Below are positions 1 through 6,665 of a stretch of DNA of 10,860 bases, piece by piece. This DNA is from Bacteroidales bacterium (GTDB lineage Bacteria; Bacteroidota; Bacteroidia; Bacteroidales; PUMT01). The position numbers were made by a program, and so were the translations under genes. The DNA lies in the NCBI GenBank assembly GCA_007132365.1, contig SLOS01000354.1, positions 1 through 10,860 on the forward strand, in the 5' to 3' direction. The notes below the pieces were generated by a model. That model was not told where the DNA came from, searched no databases, and worked only from the letters and a program-made list of their open reading frames with translations. Within the stretch, counting starts at the first letter, position 1. Each line of letters starts with the position of its first letter.

Positions 1-66
1 ATGTTGTACGTCACAGCAGGAGAAAAGGTACTATTCGTTTAATTTATTGAATTAATCAAGTAATGA

Positions 67-72
67 AAGGAG
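67..72 (+). promoter_or_regulatory. Shine-Dalgarno site of the beta-barrel gene
   Basis: AAGGAG lies nine bases before the ATG at 82. This is the only clear Shine-Dalgarno sequence in the window; the other genes start behind A/T-rich leaders. It fixes the start of the barrel gene and suggests comparatively strong translation. The assignment rests on the sequence match and spacing only. Confidence 0.7.
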
Positions 73-81
73 ACTAAAGAT

Positions 82-1020
82 ATGAAAACAAATTTTATAA
101 TAATAGTTACATTAAGCGTTGCTTTAATTTTATGCACTGTCCCTGACCAGCTGGCCGGCCAGACACGGGACGAAATGGTAAACAGGGCAGAGATGCTTGA
201 AGACGGAGCACAGAATGGAATTGAACATGATACTGTTACGGTAACATCCTCGAAAACCGATACAACTTCCATTTCAATCGGCAGCAGGCAGATACTGATC
301 ATCGACAAGGACGGCAAAACTGATATTAGCATTTATGACAGGACCGGACGGGAATCTGACAGGGATAACCGCAGGTCGGGGCGTTTCAGGGGAAACTGGC
401 GCGGACTGGAGCTGGGGCTGAATAATTACGTTAACAAAGACTTTTCATTGTCCCTGGATCCGGGAGAGGATTTTATGGAACTCAGAGCGGCCAGGTCCCG
501 GAATATAAATCTGAATATACTTCAGTATAATCTGACAGTATCAGATAATAATATAGGGTTTGTAACCGGCCTTGGTTTTGAATTCAATAACTACCGGTTT
601 TCGAATAACGTGAGCATCACCAAGGAGAACAGGGAAATTGTTCCTGTTAATTACGACGAGGCCGGAATAGATCTTGACAGAACCAGGTTCAGGGCCATTT
701 ACCTTAATGTCCCCCTTCTTTTTGAGCTTCAGACTAATCATCCCAGGCGTTCCCACAGGGCATATGTTTCGGCAGGGGTAATAGGGGGAGTCAATATCGG
801 TTCCGGCACAAGGGTTGTTTACAAGGATAACTCAAGCCGGGGCAGGGAGAGGGTCCGGGACGACTTCTACCTGTCACCCTTCCGGTATGGTCTGAGCTTT
901 CGTACCGGTTACAGATCTCTTAACCTTTATGCCAATTATTATCCAACACCCCTTTTCCAGAAAAATAAAGGACCTGAGCTGTATCCTTTTGCTGTAGGGT
1001 TTTCGATACTTGGTTTTTGA
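82..1020 (+). CDS. Outer-membrane beta-barrel protein (PorT-like / porin-family style)
   Basis: This is a 312-residue secreted protein, probably an integral outer-membrane beta-barrel. Residues 1-26 form a signal peptide: a Lys near the N-terminus, a hydrophobic stretch to about residue 20, and a likely cut at LAG|Q. Residues 50-85 are Thr/Ser/Ile/Asp rich. Residues 87-107 are rich in Arg and Asp. From about residue 105 (WRGLELGLNNY) to the end, short amphipathic, aromatic-rich segments alternate with Gly/Asn turns, as in small barrels of the outer-membrane beta-barrel superfamily, and the chain ends in Phe, the usual barrel-insertion signal. Bacteroidota have many such proteins, often encoded after an ECF sigma factor and a membrane regulator; any such neighbour would lie left of this window. 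The start is supported by a good ribosome-binding site and the signal peptide. The gene stands alone, closed by a terminator. Its ligand or role is unknown. Confidence 0.85.
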   Translation: MKTNFIIIVTLSVALILCTVPDQLAGQTRDEMVNRAEMLEDGAQNGIEHDTVTVTSSKTDTTSISIGSRQILIIDKDGKTDISIYDRTGRESDRDNRRSGRFRGNWRGLELGLNNYVNKDFSLSLDPGEDFMELRAARSRNINLNILQYNLTVSDNNIGFVTGLGFEFNNYRFSNNVSITKENREIVPVNYDEAGIDLDRTRFRAIYLNVPLLFELQTNHPRRSHRAYVSAGVIGGVNIGSGTRVVYKDNSSRGRERVRDDFYLSPFRYGLSFRTGYRSLNLYANYYPTPLFQKNKGPELYPFAVGFSILGF

Positions 1021-1052
1021 CGGGAGCATTAACCTGCTGCCGACATTTGCAT

Positions 1053-1088
1053 CCTGCTGTTCCCCGAAAGGGGGAAGCAGGTTTTTTT
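1053..1088 (+). terminator. Rho-independent terminator after the barrel gene
   Basis: A GC-rich hairpin has an outer stem CCTGC/GCAGG (1053-1057 with 1077-1081), a two-base bulge, an inner stem TTCCCC/GGGGAA (1060-1065 with 1071-1076) and a five-base loop. It is followed at once by seven T residues (1082-1088). It lies 33 bases past the stop codon of the barrel gene, so that gene is probably transcribed separately from the E1-like gene that follows. Confidence 0.88.
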
Positions 1089-1091
1089 GTG

Positions 1092-1121
1092 GTAAAAAAC
1101 ATTTTTACAGATGCCTGTAAA
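1092..1121. repeat. Two interlocking inverted repeats sharing one arm
   Basis: GTAAAAA (1092-1098) is complementary to TTTTTAC (1102-1108), with a three-base spacer. TTTACAG (1104-1110) is complementary to CTGTAAA (1115-1121), with a four-base spacer. The middle arm is shared, so only one of the two hairpins can form at a time in RNA. In DNA the second repeat is a perfect 7+7 dyad, suited to a dimeric regulator, just upstream of the candidate promoter at 1130-1161. Its function is not known. Confidence 0.5.
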
Positions 1122-1129
1122 CAAAGGTT

Positions 1130-1161
1130 TTTGGTAATTGTTTAGAATCATTATACTTTTA
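1130..1161 (+). promoter_or_regulatory. Candidate Bacteroidota-type promoter for the E1-like gene
   Basis: TTTG at 1130-1133 is followed after exactly 20 bases by TACTTTTA at 1154-1161. The second element matches TAnnTTTG at all defined positions but the last. Transcription would begin near 1168, giving a leader of about 50 A/T-rich bases before the ATG at 1217. The placement downstream of the terminator and upstream of the first gene of the run supports it. The motif is short, so chance matches are possible. Confidence 0.5.
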
Positions 1162-1216
1162 CCCTAAATAATATTTTAATTATCAGTCTTCTTTTCCAAT
1201 CCTAATACATCAAATA

Positions 1217-1966
1217 ATGGGAGAATTGAATACCTTAACAGAGTTGGAAAAAAAACGTTACAAACTGCAGATCATGCTTCCGGGAATAGGTGCGGTCGGG
1301 CAGGAGAAGATTAAAAATGCCAGGGTGCTTGTGGTGGGAATCGGCGGACTCGGTTCGCTGGCCCTGCAGTACCTTACTGCAATGGGCGTTGGAACTCTTG
1401 GATTTCTTGATTATGATCTTATTGAGGAGGAAAATCTGAGCCACCAGGTATTATACGGAATGGATGATATCGGTAAACTAAAGGCTGTTGTCACCCGCAG
1501 GAGGCTCCAGGGTATGAACCCCCTGATTCAGTTCAATATGCTTAATGTTCAGTTAAATCAGGATAATGCCGGTGCAATTATACCTGGTTATGATATTGTT
1601 GTAGATGCAACAAATAATCAATCGGCTAACTATCTTATAAGCGATTCCTGCATGAAATACGGCAAGGTTATGGTTTACGGCGGAGTATCTGAAATGCAGG
1701 GGCGGCTTTCTGTCTTTAACTATAAGGAGGGGCCCTCTTTTCGCTGTGCATGGCCGGTTAATGATGAGCCCGGGGATCCGGTGGAAAAAAGACTATCAGG
1801 GATGCCCGGGATTCTGCCCGGGATTACAGGATCCTGCCTTGCGAACGAAGTTGTTAAAATCATCACAGACAGTCCGGGTGTTTTATCCGGGAAGGTCATG
1901 TTCATAGATGTTTTTGGCTATCAGAACCGGTTCGTTGATGTTAAACGTGACCCCGCAAATTTTTAA
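1217..1966 (+). CDS. ThiF/MoeB/HesA-family E1-like protein with altered catalytic residues
   Basis: The 249-residue protein has the E1-like Rossmann fold that normally adenylates the C-terminus of sulfur carriers such as ThiS or MoaD. Visible features are RYKLQIMLPGIGAVGQEKI (14-32), the nucleotide loop GIGGLG (41-46), FLDYD (63-67), the conserved Lys at IGKLK (89), DATNN (130-134) and the C-terminal PGILPGITGS segment (197-206). It departs from typical MoeB/ThiF in several places. The second Arg of the RYxRQ motif is Leu17. The Arg of NLQRQ is His76. The Asp of DxTDN, which binds Mg-ATP, is Asn133. The first zinc CxxC is SFRC (174-177), the second is missing, and the ThiF C-x-x-A-G cysteine region is absent. 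Length is close to MoeB (about 249). No thiamine or molybdenum-cofactor gene and no small carrier protein ending in Gly-Gly is nearby. Family membership is clear; enzymatic activity is doubtful. Peptidase E follows after 13 bases. No Shine-Dalgarno is seen. Confidence 0.9.
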   Translation: MGELNTLTELEKKRYKLQIMLPGIGAVGQEKIKNARVLVVGIGGLGSLALQYLTAMGVGTLGFLDYDLIEEENLSHQVLYGMDDIGKLKAVVTRRRLQGMNPLIQFNMLNVQLNQDNAGAIIPGYDIVVDATNNQSANYLISDSCMKYGKVMVYGGVSEMQGRLSVFNYKEGPSFRCAWPVNDEPGDPVEKRLSGMPGILPGITGSCLANEVVKIITDSPGVLSGKVMFIDVFGYQNRFVDVKRDPANF

Positions 1967-1979
1967 CTATTGATTATTT

Positions 1980-2684
1980 ATGAGATTACTACTGATAAGC
2001 AATTCCACAAATGCCGGTGAAGAGTATCTTGAATACCCCGGGGAGAATATCCGTAAATTTCTCGGACCTTCAGGCATAAAAGCCCTGTTTATTCCATATG
2101 CAGGTGTTACTGTCTCATTTAATGATTATGAAAATAAAGTTAAGGAGAGATTCAATGAGACAGGGCATGATATTGTTTCCATACATCATTTTGATGATCC
2201 CGCGGAAGCTGTCGAAGATGCTGAAGCGATAGTTGTCGGCGGCGGCAATACTTTCCGGCTGGCTGAACAACTTCATAAAAACAGGCTGGTTGAAAAAATC
2301 AGGAACAGGGTGCTGAAAGGCATACCATACATCGGCTGGAGTGCGGGTGCCAATGTAGCCTGTCCCACCATATGTACCACCAATGACATGCCGATAGTGC
2401 AACCCCCGGGCTTTGATGCTTTCAGCCTTGTGAAGTTTCAGATCAATCCGCACTATCTGGATGCCAATCCCGACGGCCATGCAGGCGAAACCCGTGAAAT
2501 GAGGATATCTGAATATATTGAGATAAACAGGGATACTTACGTGGTTGGTCTCAGGGAGGGCAGCATGCTTTTACTTGAAAACGGAAGTATCAGGCTCATC
2601 GGGAAACGCACCATGCGGATTTTTAAGTACGGGACACAGCCTGTTGAACTTGGTGCTGATGATGATGCCGGTTTTCTGATATGA
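1980..2684 (+). CDS. pepE: Peptidase E (alpha-aspartyl dipeptidase, family S51)
   Basis: Peptidase E is a cytoplasmic serine dipeptidase that cleaves dipeptides with an N-terminal aspartate, helping recycle peptides. At 234 residues it is close to enterobacterial PepE and resembles it throughout: LLLISNST at the N-terminus (3-10), FIPYAGVT (37-44), VVGGGNTFRL (85-94), the nucleophile motif GWSAGAN with Ser121, TTNDMPIV with Asp136, QINPHYL with His158, and GETRE after it. Ser121, Asp136 and His158 correspond to the known Ser-Asp-His triad, so the enzyme looks intact. There is no signal peptide. The gene begins 13 bases after the E1-like gene without a visible ribosome-binding site, so the two are probably co-transcribed. 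The related S51 enzyme cyanophycinase is less likely, given the near-PepE length and the near-identical active-site motifs. Confidence 0.96.
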   Translation: MRLLLISNSTNAGEEYLEYPGENIRKFLGPSGIKALFIPYAGVTVSFNDYENKVKERFNETGHDIVSIHHFDDPAEAVEDAEAIVVGGGNTFRLAEQLHKNRLVEKIRNRVLKGIPYIGWSAGANVACPTICTTNDMPIVQPPGFDAFSLVKFQINPHYLDANPDGHAGETREMRISEYIEINRDTYVVGLREGSMLLLENGSIRLIGKRTMRIFKYGTQPVELGADDDAGFLI

Positions 2685-2704
2685 ACATCCAGGATATAAT
2701 TTTG
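2673..2704 (+). promoter_or_regulatory. Candidate promoter for the AsmA-like gene
   Basis: TAATTTTG at 2697-2704 is an exact match to the Bacteroidota -7 element TAnnTTTG. Twenty bases upstream, TTTC (2673-2676) matches the -33 TTTG at three of four bases. The upstream part overlaps the end of pepE. If active, it would start transcription near 2711, inside the hairpin that precedes the AsmA-like gene, and let that gene and those after it be expressed apart from the E1-like/pepE pair. Confidence 0.5.
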
Positions 2705-2706
2705 GC

Positions 2707-2735
2707 CTGAGTTTTACGTTTATTGGTAAACTCAG
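2707..2735 (+). other. Hairpin in the leader of the AsmA-like gene
   Basis: CTGAGTTTTAC (2707-2717) pairs with GTAAACTCAG (2726-2735) as ten base pairs with one bulged T and an eight-base loop. No T-run follows, so it is not a typical intrinsic terminator. It lies between the candidate -7 element and the ATG at 2749. It could be a leader RNA structure, a processing or stability element, or a protein-binding dyad. Confidence 0.5.
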
Positions 2736-2748
2736 ATCTGGCTTCAGT

Positions 2749-5442
2749 ATGTCTCGCATATTAAAATATTTTCTGGCAACATTCCTGTTGGTCATACTAA
2801 TTGTCTCCCTTGCTGGAATTATCATTGCCTGGTATTACCAGGATGAGGTAAAACAATTGATGATCAGTCAGGTTAATAAACATATTAGAACAGAGGTCAG
2901 GGTTGGTGATCTCTCCTTCTCTGTTCTCAGAAAATTTCCCAGGGCCTCGCTGGAATTCAGGGATGTTCTGATATTGGTGCCTGATGGATATAATCAAAAT
3001 GCAGATGCAGGGATTGATTCGGACACACTATTTACCGCCAGAAGCCTTTTTCTTCAATTCAGCCTGAAAGATATTTTCAGAAAAGATTACCGTATCAGCA
3101 CTATTCATGCCGTAAACGGGGTCCTTTACCTTGCTGTGAATACAGACGGCCAGGAGAATTTCAGGTTCTGGAGGACCCCTGATTCGACTGATGACGGGTT
3201 CAATCTGGATTTACAGGATGTCAGGCTCAGCAATTACCGGGTGATATTTTCCAACGATATCAAGGAGATGTACATTGATTCAGATATCAGGCGGCTTGAG
3301 TTGAAAGGTAAATTCAGCCAGTCCTCCTATAACCTGCGAACCATCGCCACTGGAAACAGCCGCCGGTTCAGGCATCAGGGGATTAATTTCTCCGGAAACC
3401 GGGATATATCGGCCAGGATATCTTTAAATGTAGATAATGACCTTATAGACATTAAGGAGGGCATGATCGAACTTTCAGGGGTCAGACTGGCAGTTGGCGG
3501 TATCTATAAAACGGGTGACCAGGGCTATGCCGACATCAATATAAGCGGATATAACCTTGATATTTCTTCACTGATAACCCTTTTACCGGAAAAACTGGGC
3601 GAAAGGCTTCATCCGTACAGGTTTTCAGGCAGGTTTGATTTTGAATCCTCCATATCGGGCGAATTAAGCAAAACCCTTTCACCTTCGGTCTTTGCCTCAT
3701 TTGAAACTGAAAATGGCCAGATTATCCGTCGTGATACAGGCATGCGTTTAACCGACGTCAGCCTGTCGGGTTATTTCAGCAATGGCCGGCTCCATACTGC
3801 CCAATCCTCAACAATTGTCGTAAGAAACTTTTCCACAGGTTTCGGAAACGGGAGTATACGCGCCAGCGGAAGTATTTCCGATTTGTCGCAACCGGTTGTC
3901 AGTTTTGATCTAGATGCATCTTTTTTGCTGGAAGAGATGGCACGATTCTATAAGCCGGCCAACATAAAACAGATTGCAGGCAGGATAAACACTGTTTTCT
4001 CGGCAAATGGGCGGCTTGACACCCCGGTGAAATGGGATATTGAAGAACTCAACAAAATGGACCTGAGTGGCATTCTGGAAATTGAGAACGGGTTCCTTGA
4101 AATATCAGAAGGCAGATATATTGCTTCCGGAATAGGGGGCGAACTGAATTTCGGGAAGACACTCAGAACGCCGGAGCTCAATTTCAATATAGGCAATGAC
4201 CATTTTTCAATAAGGGGGGAGATAGATAACGGCCTGCCATGGCTTCTGGGTCATGATCAGACCATGCGCATATCAGGAGGGCTCTATTCACGGCAGCTGA
4301 ATCTGGATAACTATATCTATACTTTCCGGAATGGACAGCAACGTCAGGATGTTTCAGAACCTCTTATCTTCCCTTCAAATGTGGAGCTGAACCTTGATTT
4401 TTTGGTGGATAAACTGACTTTCAGAAAATTTTCATCAACCCTTTTCAGAGGAAAACTGAGTTATAAACCCAGAATGATGACCCTCAACGCAGTTGAGTTC
4501 AATTCGATGGATGGCACTGTTTCCGGGAATGGAGTTATCGCCCAGAGGATGAACGGCGATTTCATGTTCCAGTCCCGGCTGCAGATGCAGGATCTGGATA
4601 TGCAAAAAATGTTCTATTCTTTCAATAATTTTGAACAAACTTTTATTCACGGCGAACATCTCCAGGGAAACCTTACGGGAAGCCTGGGTCTTATTTCAGA
4701 GTGGAGCCCGTATCTGCAGATCATTTGGGAGAAACTGGTGGCAGACAGCAAAGTTGAAATCAAAAACGGTGAGCTTATCAACTTTGAGCCCATGCTCGGT
4801 CTTTCCCGCTTTATCGATGTATCTGAATTACAGCATATACGTTTTTCAACCCTTCAGAATGAAATATTTATAAGAAACCAGGTTATAACCATTCCGCAGA
4901 TGGACATAAATTCCTCCGCATTCAACATCAGCGGATCAGGGACACATCGTTTTGACGGTCACTTTGATTACCGTATGAGGGTGCTCCTTTCCGATGTCCT
5001 GTACGGCAGGGCAAGGAGGGCCAAACCGGAGAATCAGGAGTTCGGGATTGTGGAAGATGACGGTTTGGGAAGGACAAGCCTTTACCTTCTGGTTTCCGGG
5101 ACACCTGATAATTACAGGGTGTCATATGACCGCAGGGCAGTTCGCGACATGATCAGGGAAAGTCTTGCCGACGAAAGAAATGCACTGAAGCAGCTGCTTC
5201 ATGAAGAATTTGGATGGTTCTCTTCAGACAGTTCGGCCATCGGCGGTTCATCTGCACCCGGGGCATCCGGAAGCCGGTTCAGGATAACGTGGGATGAAGA
5301 GGATGAAAAAATACCTCCCGCCGGCACCTCCGGGCAACCCCCGCGCAACGGCAGGCAGACAAGGGAAAGAACCCTGGAGATCATATGGGATGAAGAAGAA
5401 AAGTCCCCGGAAATACCCGGCCGGAGAAAACCTGTAAGATAA
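2749..5442 (+). CDS. AsmA-family envelope protein
   Basis: This is a large protein (897 residues) with one N-terminal membrane segment (about 6-29, LATFLLVILIVSLAGIIIAW) and a long periplasmic part. Just after the anchor, VNKHIRTEVRVGDLSFSVLRKFP (about 42-64) is the usual AsmA opening. Long beta-rich stretches follow with recurring Gly, Ser and Asn turns, as in the repeating-groove fold of the AsmA/TamB/YhdP group, whose members help move phospholipids or assist outer-membrane assembly. Residues of about 767-823 (VEDDGLGRTSLYLLVSGTPDNY, then a Lys/Glu-rich helix ending EEFGWF) are the C-terminal block I associate with Bacteroidota AsmA proteins. The final 75 residues are low-complexity and carry two copies of an I-x-W-D-E-E motif. 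It starts 64 bases after pepE, behind a candidate promoter and hairpin; a histidine kinase follows closely. The family is fairly secure, but the precise substrate is unknown. Confidence 0.85.
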   Translation: MSRILKYFLATFLLVILIVSLAGIIIAWYYQDEVKQLMISQVNKHIRTEVRVGDLSFSVLRKFPRASLEFRDVLILVPDGYNQNADAGIDSDTLFTARSLFLQFSLKDIFRKDYRISTIHAVNGVLYLAVNTDGQENFRFWRTPDSTDDGFNLDLQDVRLSNYRVIFSNDIKEMYIDSDIRRLELKGKFSQSSYNLRTIATGNSRRFRHQGINFSGNRDISARISLNVDNDLIDIKEGMIELSGVRLAVGGIYKTGDQGYADINISGYNLDISSLITLLPEKLGERLHPYRFSGRFDFESSISGELSKTLSPSVFASFETENGQIIRRDTGMRLTDVSLSGYFSNGRLHTAQSSTIVVRNFSTGFGNGSIRASGSISDLSQPVVSFDLDASFLLEEMARFYKPANIKQIAGRINTVFSANGRLDTPVKWDIEELNKMDLSGILEIENGFLEISEGRYIASGIGGELNFGKTLRTPELNFNIGNDHFSIRGEIDNGLPWLLGHDQTMRISGGLYSRQLNLDNYIYTFRNGQQRQDVSEPLIFPSNVELNLDFLVDKLTFRKFSSTLFRGKLSYKPRMMTLNAVEFNSMDGTVSGNGVIAQRMNGDFMFQSRLQMQDLDMQKMFYSFNNFEQTFIHGEHLQGNLTGSLGLISEWSPYLQIIWEKLVADSKVEIKNGELINFEPMLGLSRFIDVSELQHIRFSTLQNEIFIRNQVITIPQMDINSSAFNISGSGTHRFDGHFDYRMRVLLSDVLYGRARRAKPENQEFGIVEDDGLGRTSLYLLVSGTPDNYRVSYDRRAVRDMIRESLADERNALKQLLHEEFGWFSSDSSAIGGSSAPGASGSRFRITWDEEDEKIPPAGTSGQPPRNGRQTRERTLEIIWDEEEKSPEIPGRRKPVR
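5284..5403 (+). repeat. Duplicated acidic WDEE motif in the AsmA-like tail
   Basis: The extreme C-terminus of the AsmA-like protein carries ITWDEEDEK (residues 846-854, bases 5284-5310) and IIWDEEEK (residues 878-885, bases 5380-5403). They are separated by a Pro/Gly/Arg-rich linker. The two coding stretches share tggatgaagag/tgggatgaagaa-type sequence, consistent with a small duplication or with selection for a repeated short binding motif. Confidence 0.6.
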
Positions 5443-5448
5443 TATTCT

Positions 5449-5456
5449 TACCTTTG
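5449..5456 (+). promoter_or_regulatory. Possible -7 element before the histidine kinase
   Basis: TACCTTTG is an exact TAnnTTTG match seven bases after the AsmA-like stop codon, but no TTTG-like element is found 19-21 bases upstream. If used, transcription would start near 5463. That is downstream of the possible GTG start at 5458 and would favour the ATG at 5485. The evidence is weak. Confidence 0.25.
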
Positions 5457-5484
5457 AGTGATTAAGAAAGCAGAATTATCAGCA

Positions 5485-6654
5485 ATGAGCATCTATCTGA
5501 AAAGACAGCAGTGGAAACTCGGACTTTTTATCCTTGCTGTTATCATAGCGTTCTCTTCCCTCTTGTTTACCGATAACCTTGTTAAAAGGCTGGCCGGGGA
5601 GGAGAGGAAGAAAATGGAACTCTGGGCGGAAGCTACCCGCGAAATTGCTGATATTGATTCTGAAGTAACCGACTTCACATTTTATCTTAAGGTAATCCAG
5701 TACAATGAGACCGTACCGGTTATTGTGGCTAATCAGGAAGGGGTTATACTTGACCACCGAAACCTTAACCCTTCAAGGATCGGTAATCCTGATTACCTTA
5801 AGCGGCAGCTGCTTTTGATGGAAAAGAAAAATGAGCCAATTGAAGTGGAATTCTTCGAAGATGAGCGTCTGTACATCTATTACAATGATTCAAGTATACT
5901 GGTATGGCTGGCTTACTATCCCTATGTACAGTTGATTGTTATAGTTGTTTTTCTTCTTATTGCATATTATGCCTTCAGCACTTCCAGGAAGGCTGAGCAA
6001 AACCAGGTCTGGCTCGGAATGTCAAAGGAGACTGCACATCAGCTGGGGACACCGACTTCATCACTGATGGCCTGGTTTGAGCTGATGAAAGAGAAAGAGC
6101 AGGACAGGGTAATGCTGGAAGAGCTGGAAAAAGATATTAAACGGCTTGAAAAAATAACTGAAAGGTTTTCAAAGATAGGGTCCAAACCTGCATTGAATAA
6201 TGAAAATATCATTGAAGTCATTGACAATGCCCTTGAATATCTCCGTGTCCGCACACCAAAGGGGATAACTTTCGAAAAAGAATACAGCTCATCAGATTCT
6301 GTGAAGGTCCCTCTCAATATTCCACTTTTCGACTGGGTTATTGAGAATGTGTGCAAAAATGCCCTTGATGCCATGGAAGGCAAGGGAAAAATAACAATCT
6401 CCCTCAAAACAAGGGACAGTAGCATTTATCTTGACATTTCCGATACCGGAAAGGGAATTCCCAGGGGACGTTTCAGGACAATATTCAAACCGGGCTTCTC
6501 AACAAGGAGAAATGGCTGGGGACTGGGTCTTTCGCTTTCAAAGCGCATAGTTGAAGAATATCATGGAGGCAGGATTTTCGTCCACCAGTCCGCTCTCAAC
6601 GAAGGAACCACAATAAGGATTGGGTTAAAAAAACCGGCAGATCAGTCTGATTAA
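5485..6654 (+). CDS. Membrane sensor histidine kinase
   Basis: This is a 389-residue kinase of a two-component system. Numbered from the ATG, residues about 12-32 and 139-164 are membrane segments flanking a roughly 105-residue periplasmic sensor region that I do not recognise. The kinase core has the H-box KETAHQLGTP with phospho-acceptor His185, the N-box NVCKNALDAME (Asn292), the G1 box DISDTGKGIP (Asp320), the F-box FKPGFSTRR and the G2 box GWGLGLSLSK. All key residues are present, so it should be active. The AHQLGTP form, with Gln and Gly in place of Glu and Arg, is common in Bacteroidota. There is no HAMP domain and no response regulator beside it. An upstream in-frame GTG at 5458 would add nine residues, but the ATG directly precedes SIYLKRQQWK, the start I expect for this family. 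The U32 gene follows after 11 bases, so the two are probably one operon. Confidence 0.94.
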   Translation: MSIYLKRQQWKLGLFILAVIIAFSSLLFTDNLVKRLAGEERKKMELWAEATREIADIDSEVTDFTFYLKVIQYNETVPVIVANQEGVILDHRNLNPSRIGNPDYLKRQLLLMEKKNEPIEVEFFEDERLYIYYNDSSILVWLAYYPYVQLIVIVVFLLIAYYAFSTSRKAEQNQVWLGMSKETAHQLGTPTSSLMAWFELMKEKEQDRVMLEELEKDIKRLEKITERFSKIGSKPALNNENIIEVIDNALEYLRVRTPKGITFEKEYSSSDSVKVPLNIPLFDWVIENVCKNALDAMEGKGKITISLKTRDSSIYLDISDTGKGIPRGRFRTIFKPGFSTRRNGWGLGLSLSKRIVEEYHGGRIFVHQSALNEGTTIRIGLKKPADQSD

Positions 6655-6665
6655 TTACCGACCCG

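Noticed and set aside
1..55. Possible tail of an upstream gene before the barrel gene
   Set aside because: All three plus frames reach a stop between 40 and 55 and none gives a recognisable C-terminus, so no frame can be chosen.
63..77. Four-codon open frame (ATG AAA GGA GAC TAA) overlapping the ribosome-binding site
   Set aside because: It is too short to support and is explained by the Shine-Dalgarno sequence itself.
82..160. Lipoprotein signal in the barrel protein (Cys18 after LIL)
   Set aside because: The residue before Cys is Leu, not Gly or Ala, and a better signal-peptidase I site (LAG|Q) follows.
1804..1825. Direct repeat GCCCGGGATT twice in the E1-like gene
   Set aside because: It encodes PGI-x-PGI within a conserved E1-family segment, so it is explained by protein sequence.
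1217..2684. Complete bacterial ubiquitin-like or sulfur-carrier system
   Set aside because: No small carrier protein ending in Gly-Gly, no E2-like or JAB-type gene, and no thiamine or molybdopterin genes are present, and the E1-like protein lacks key residues.
5458..5484. GTG at 5458 as the start of the histidine kinase
   Set aside because: It lacks a ribosome-binding site and adds nine residues ahead of what looks like the family N-terminus; the ATG at 5485 fits better, though the GTG cannot be excluded.
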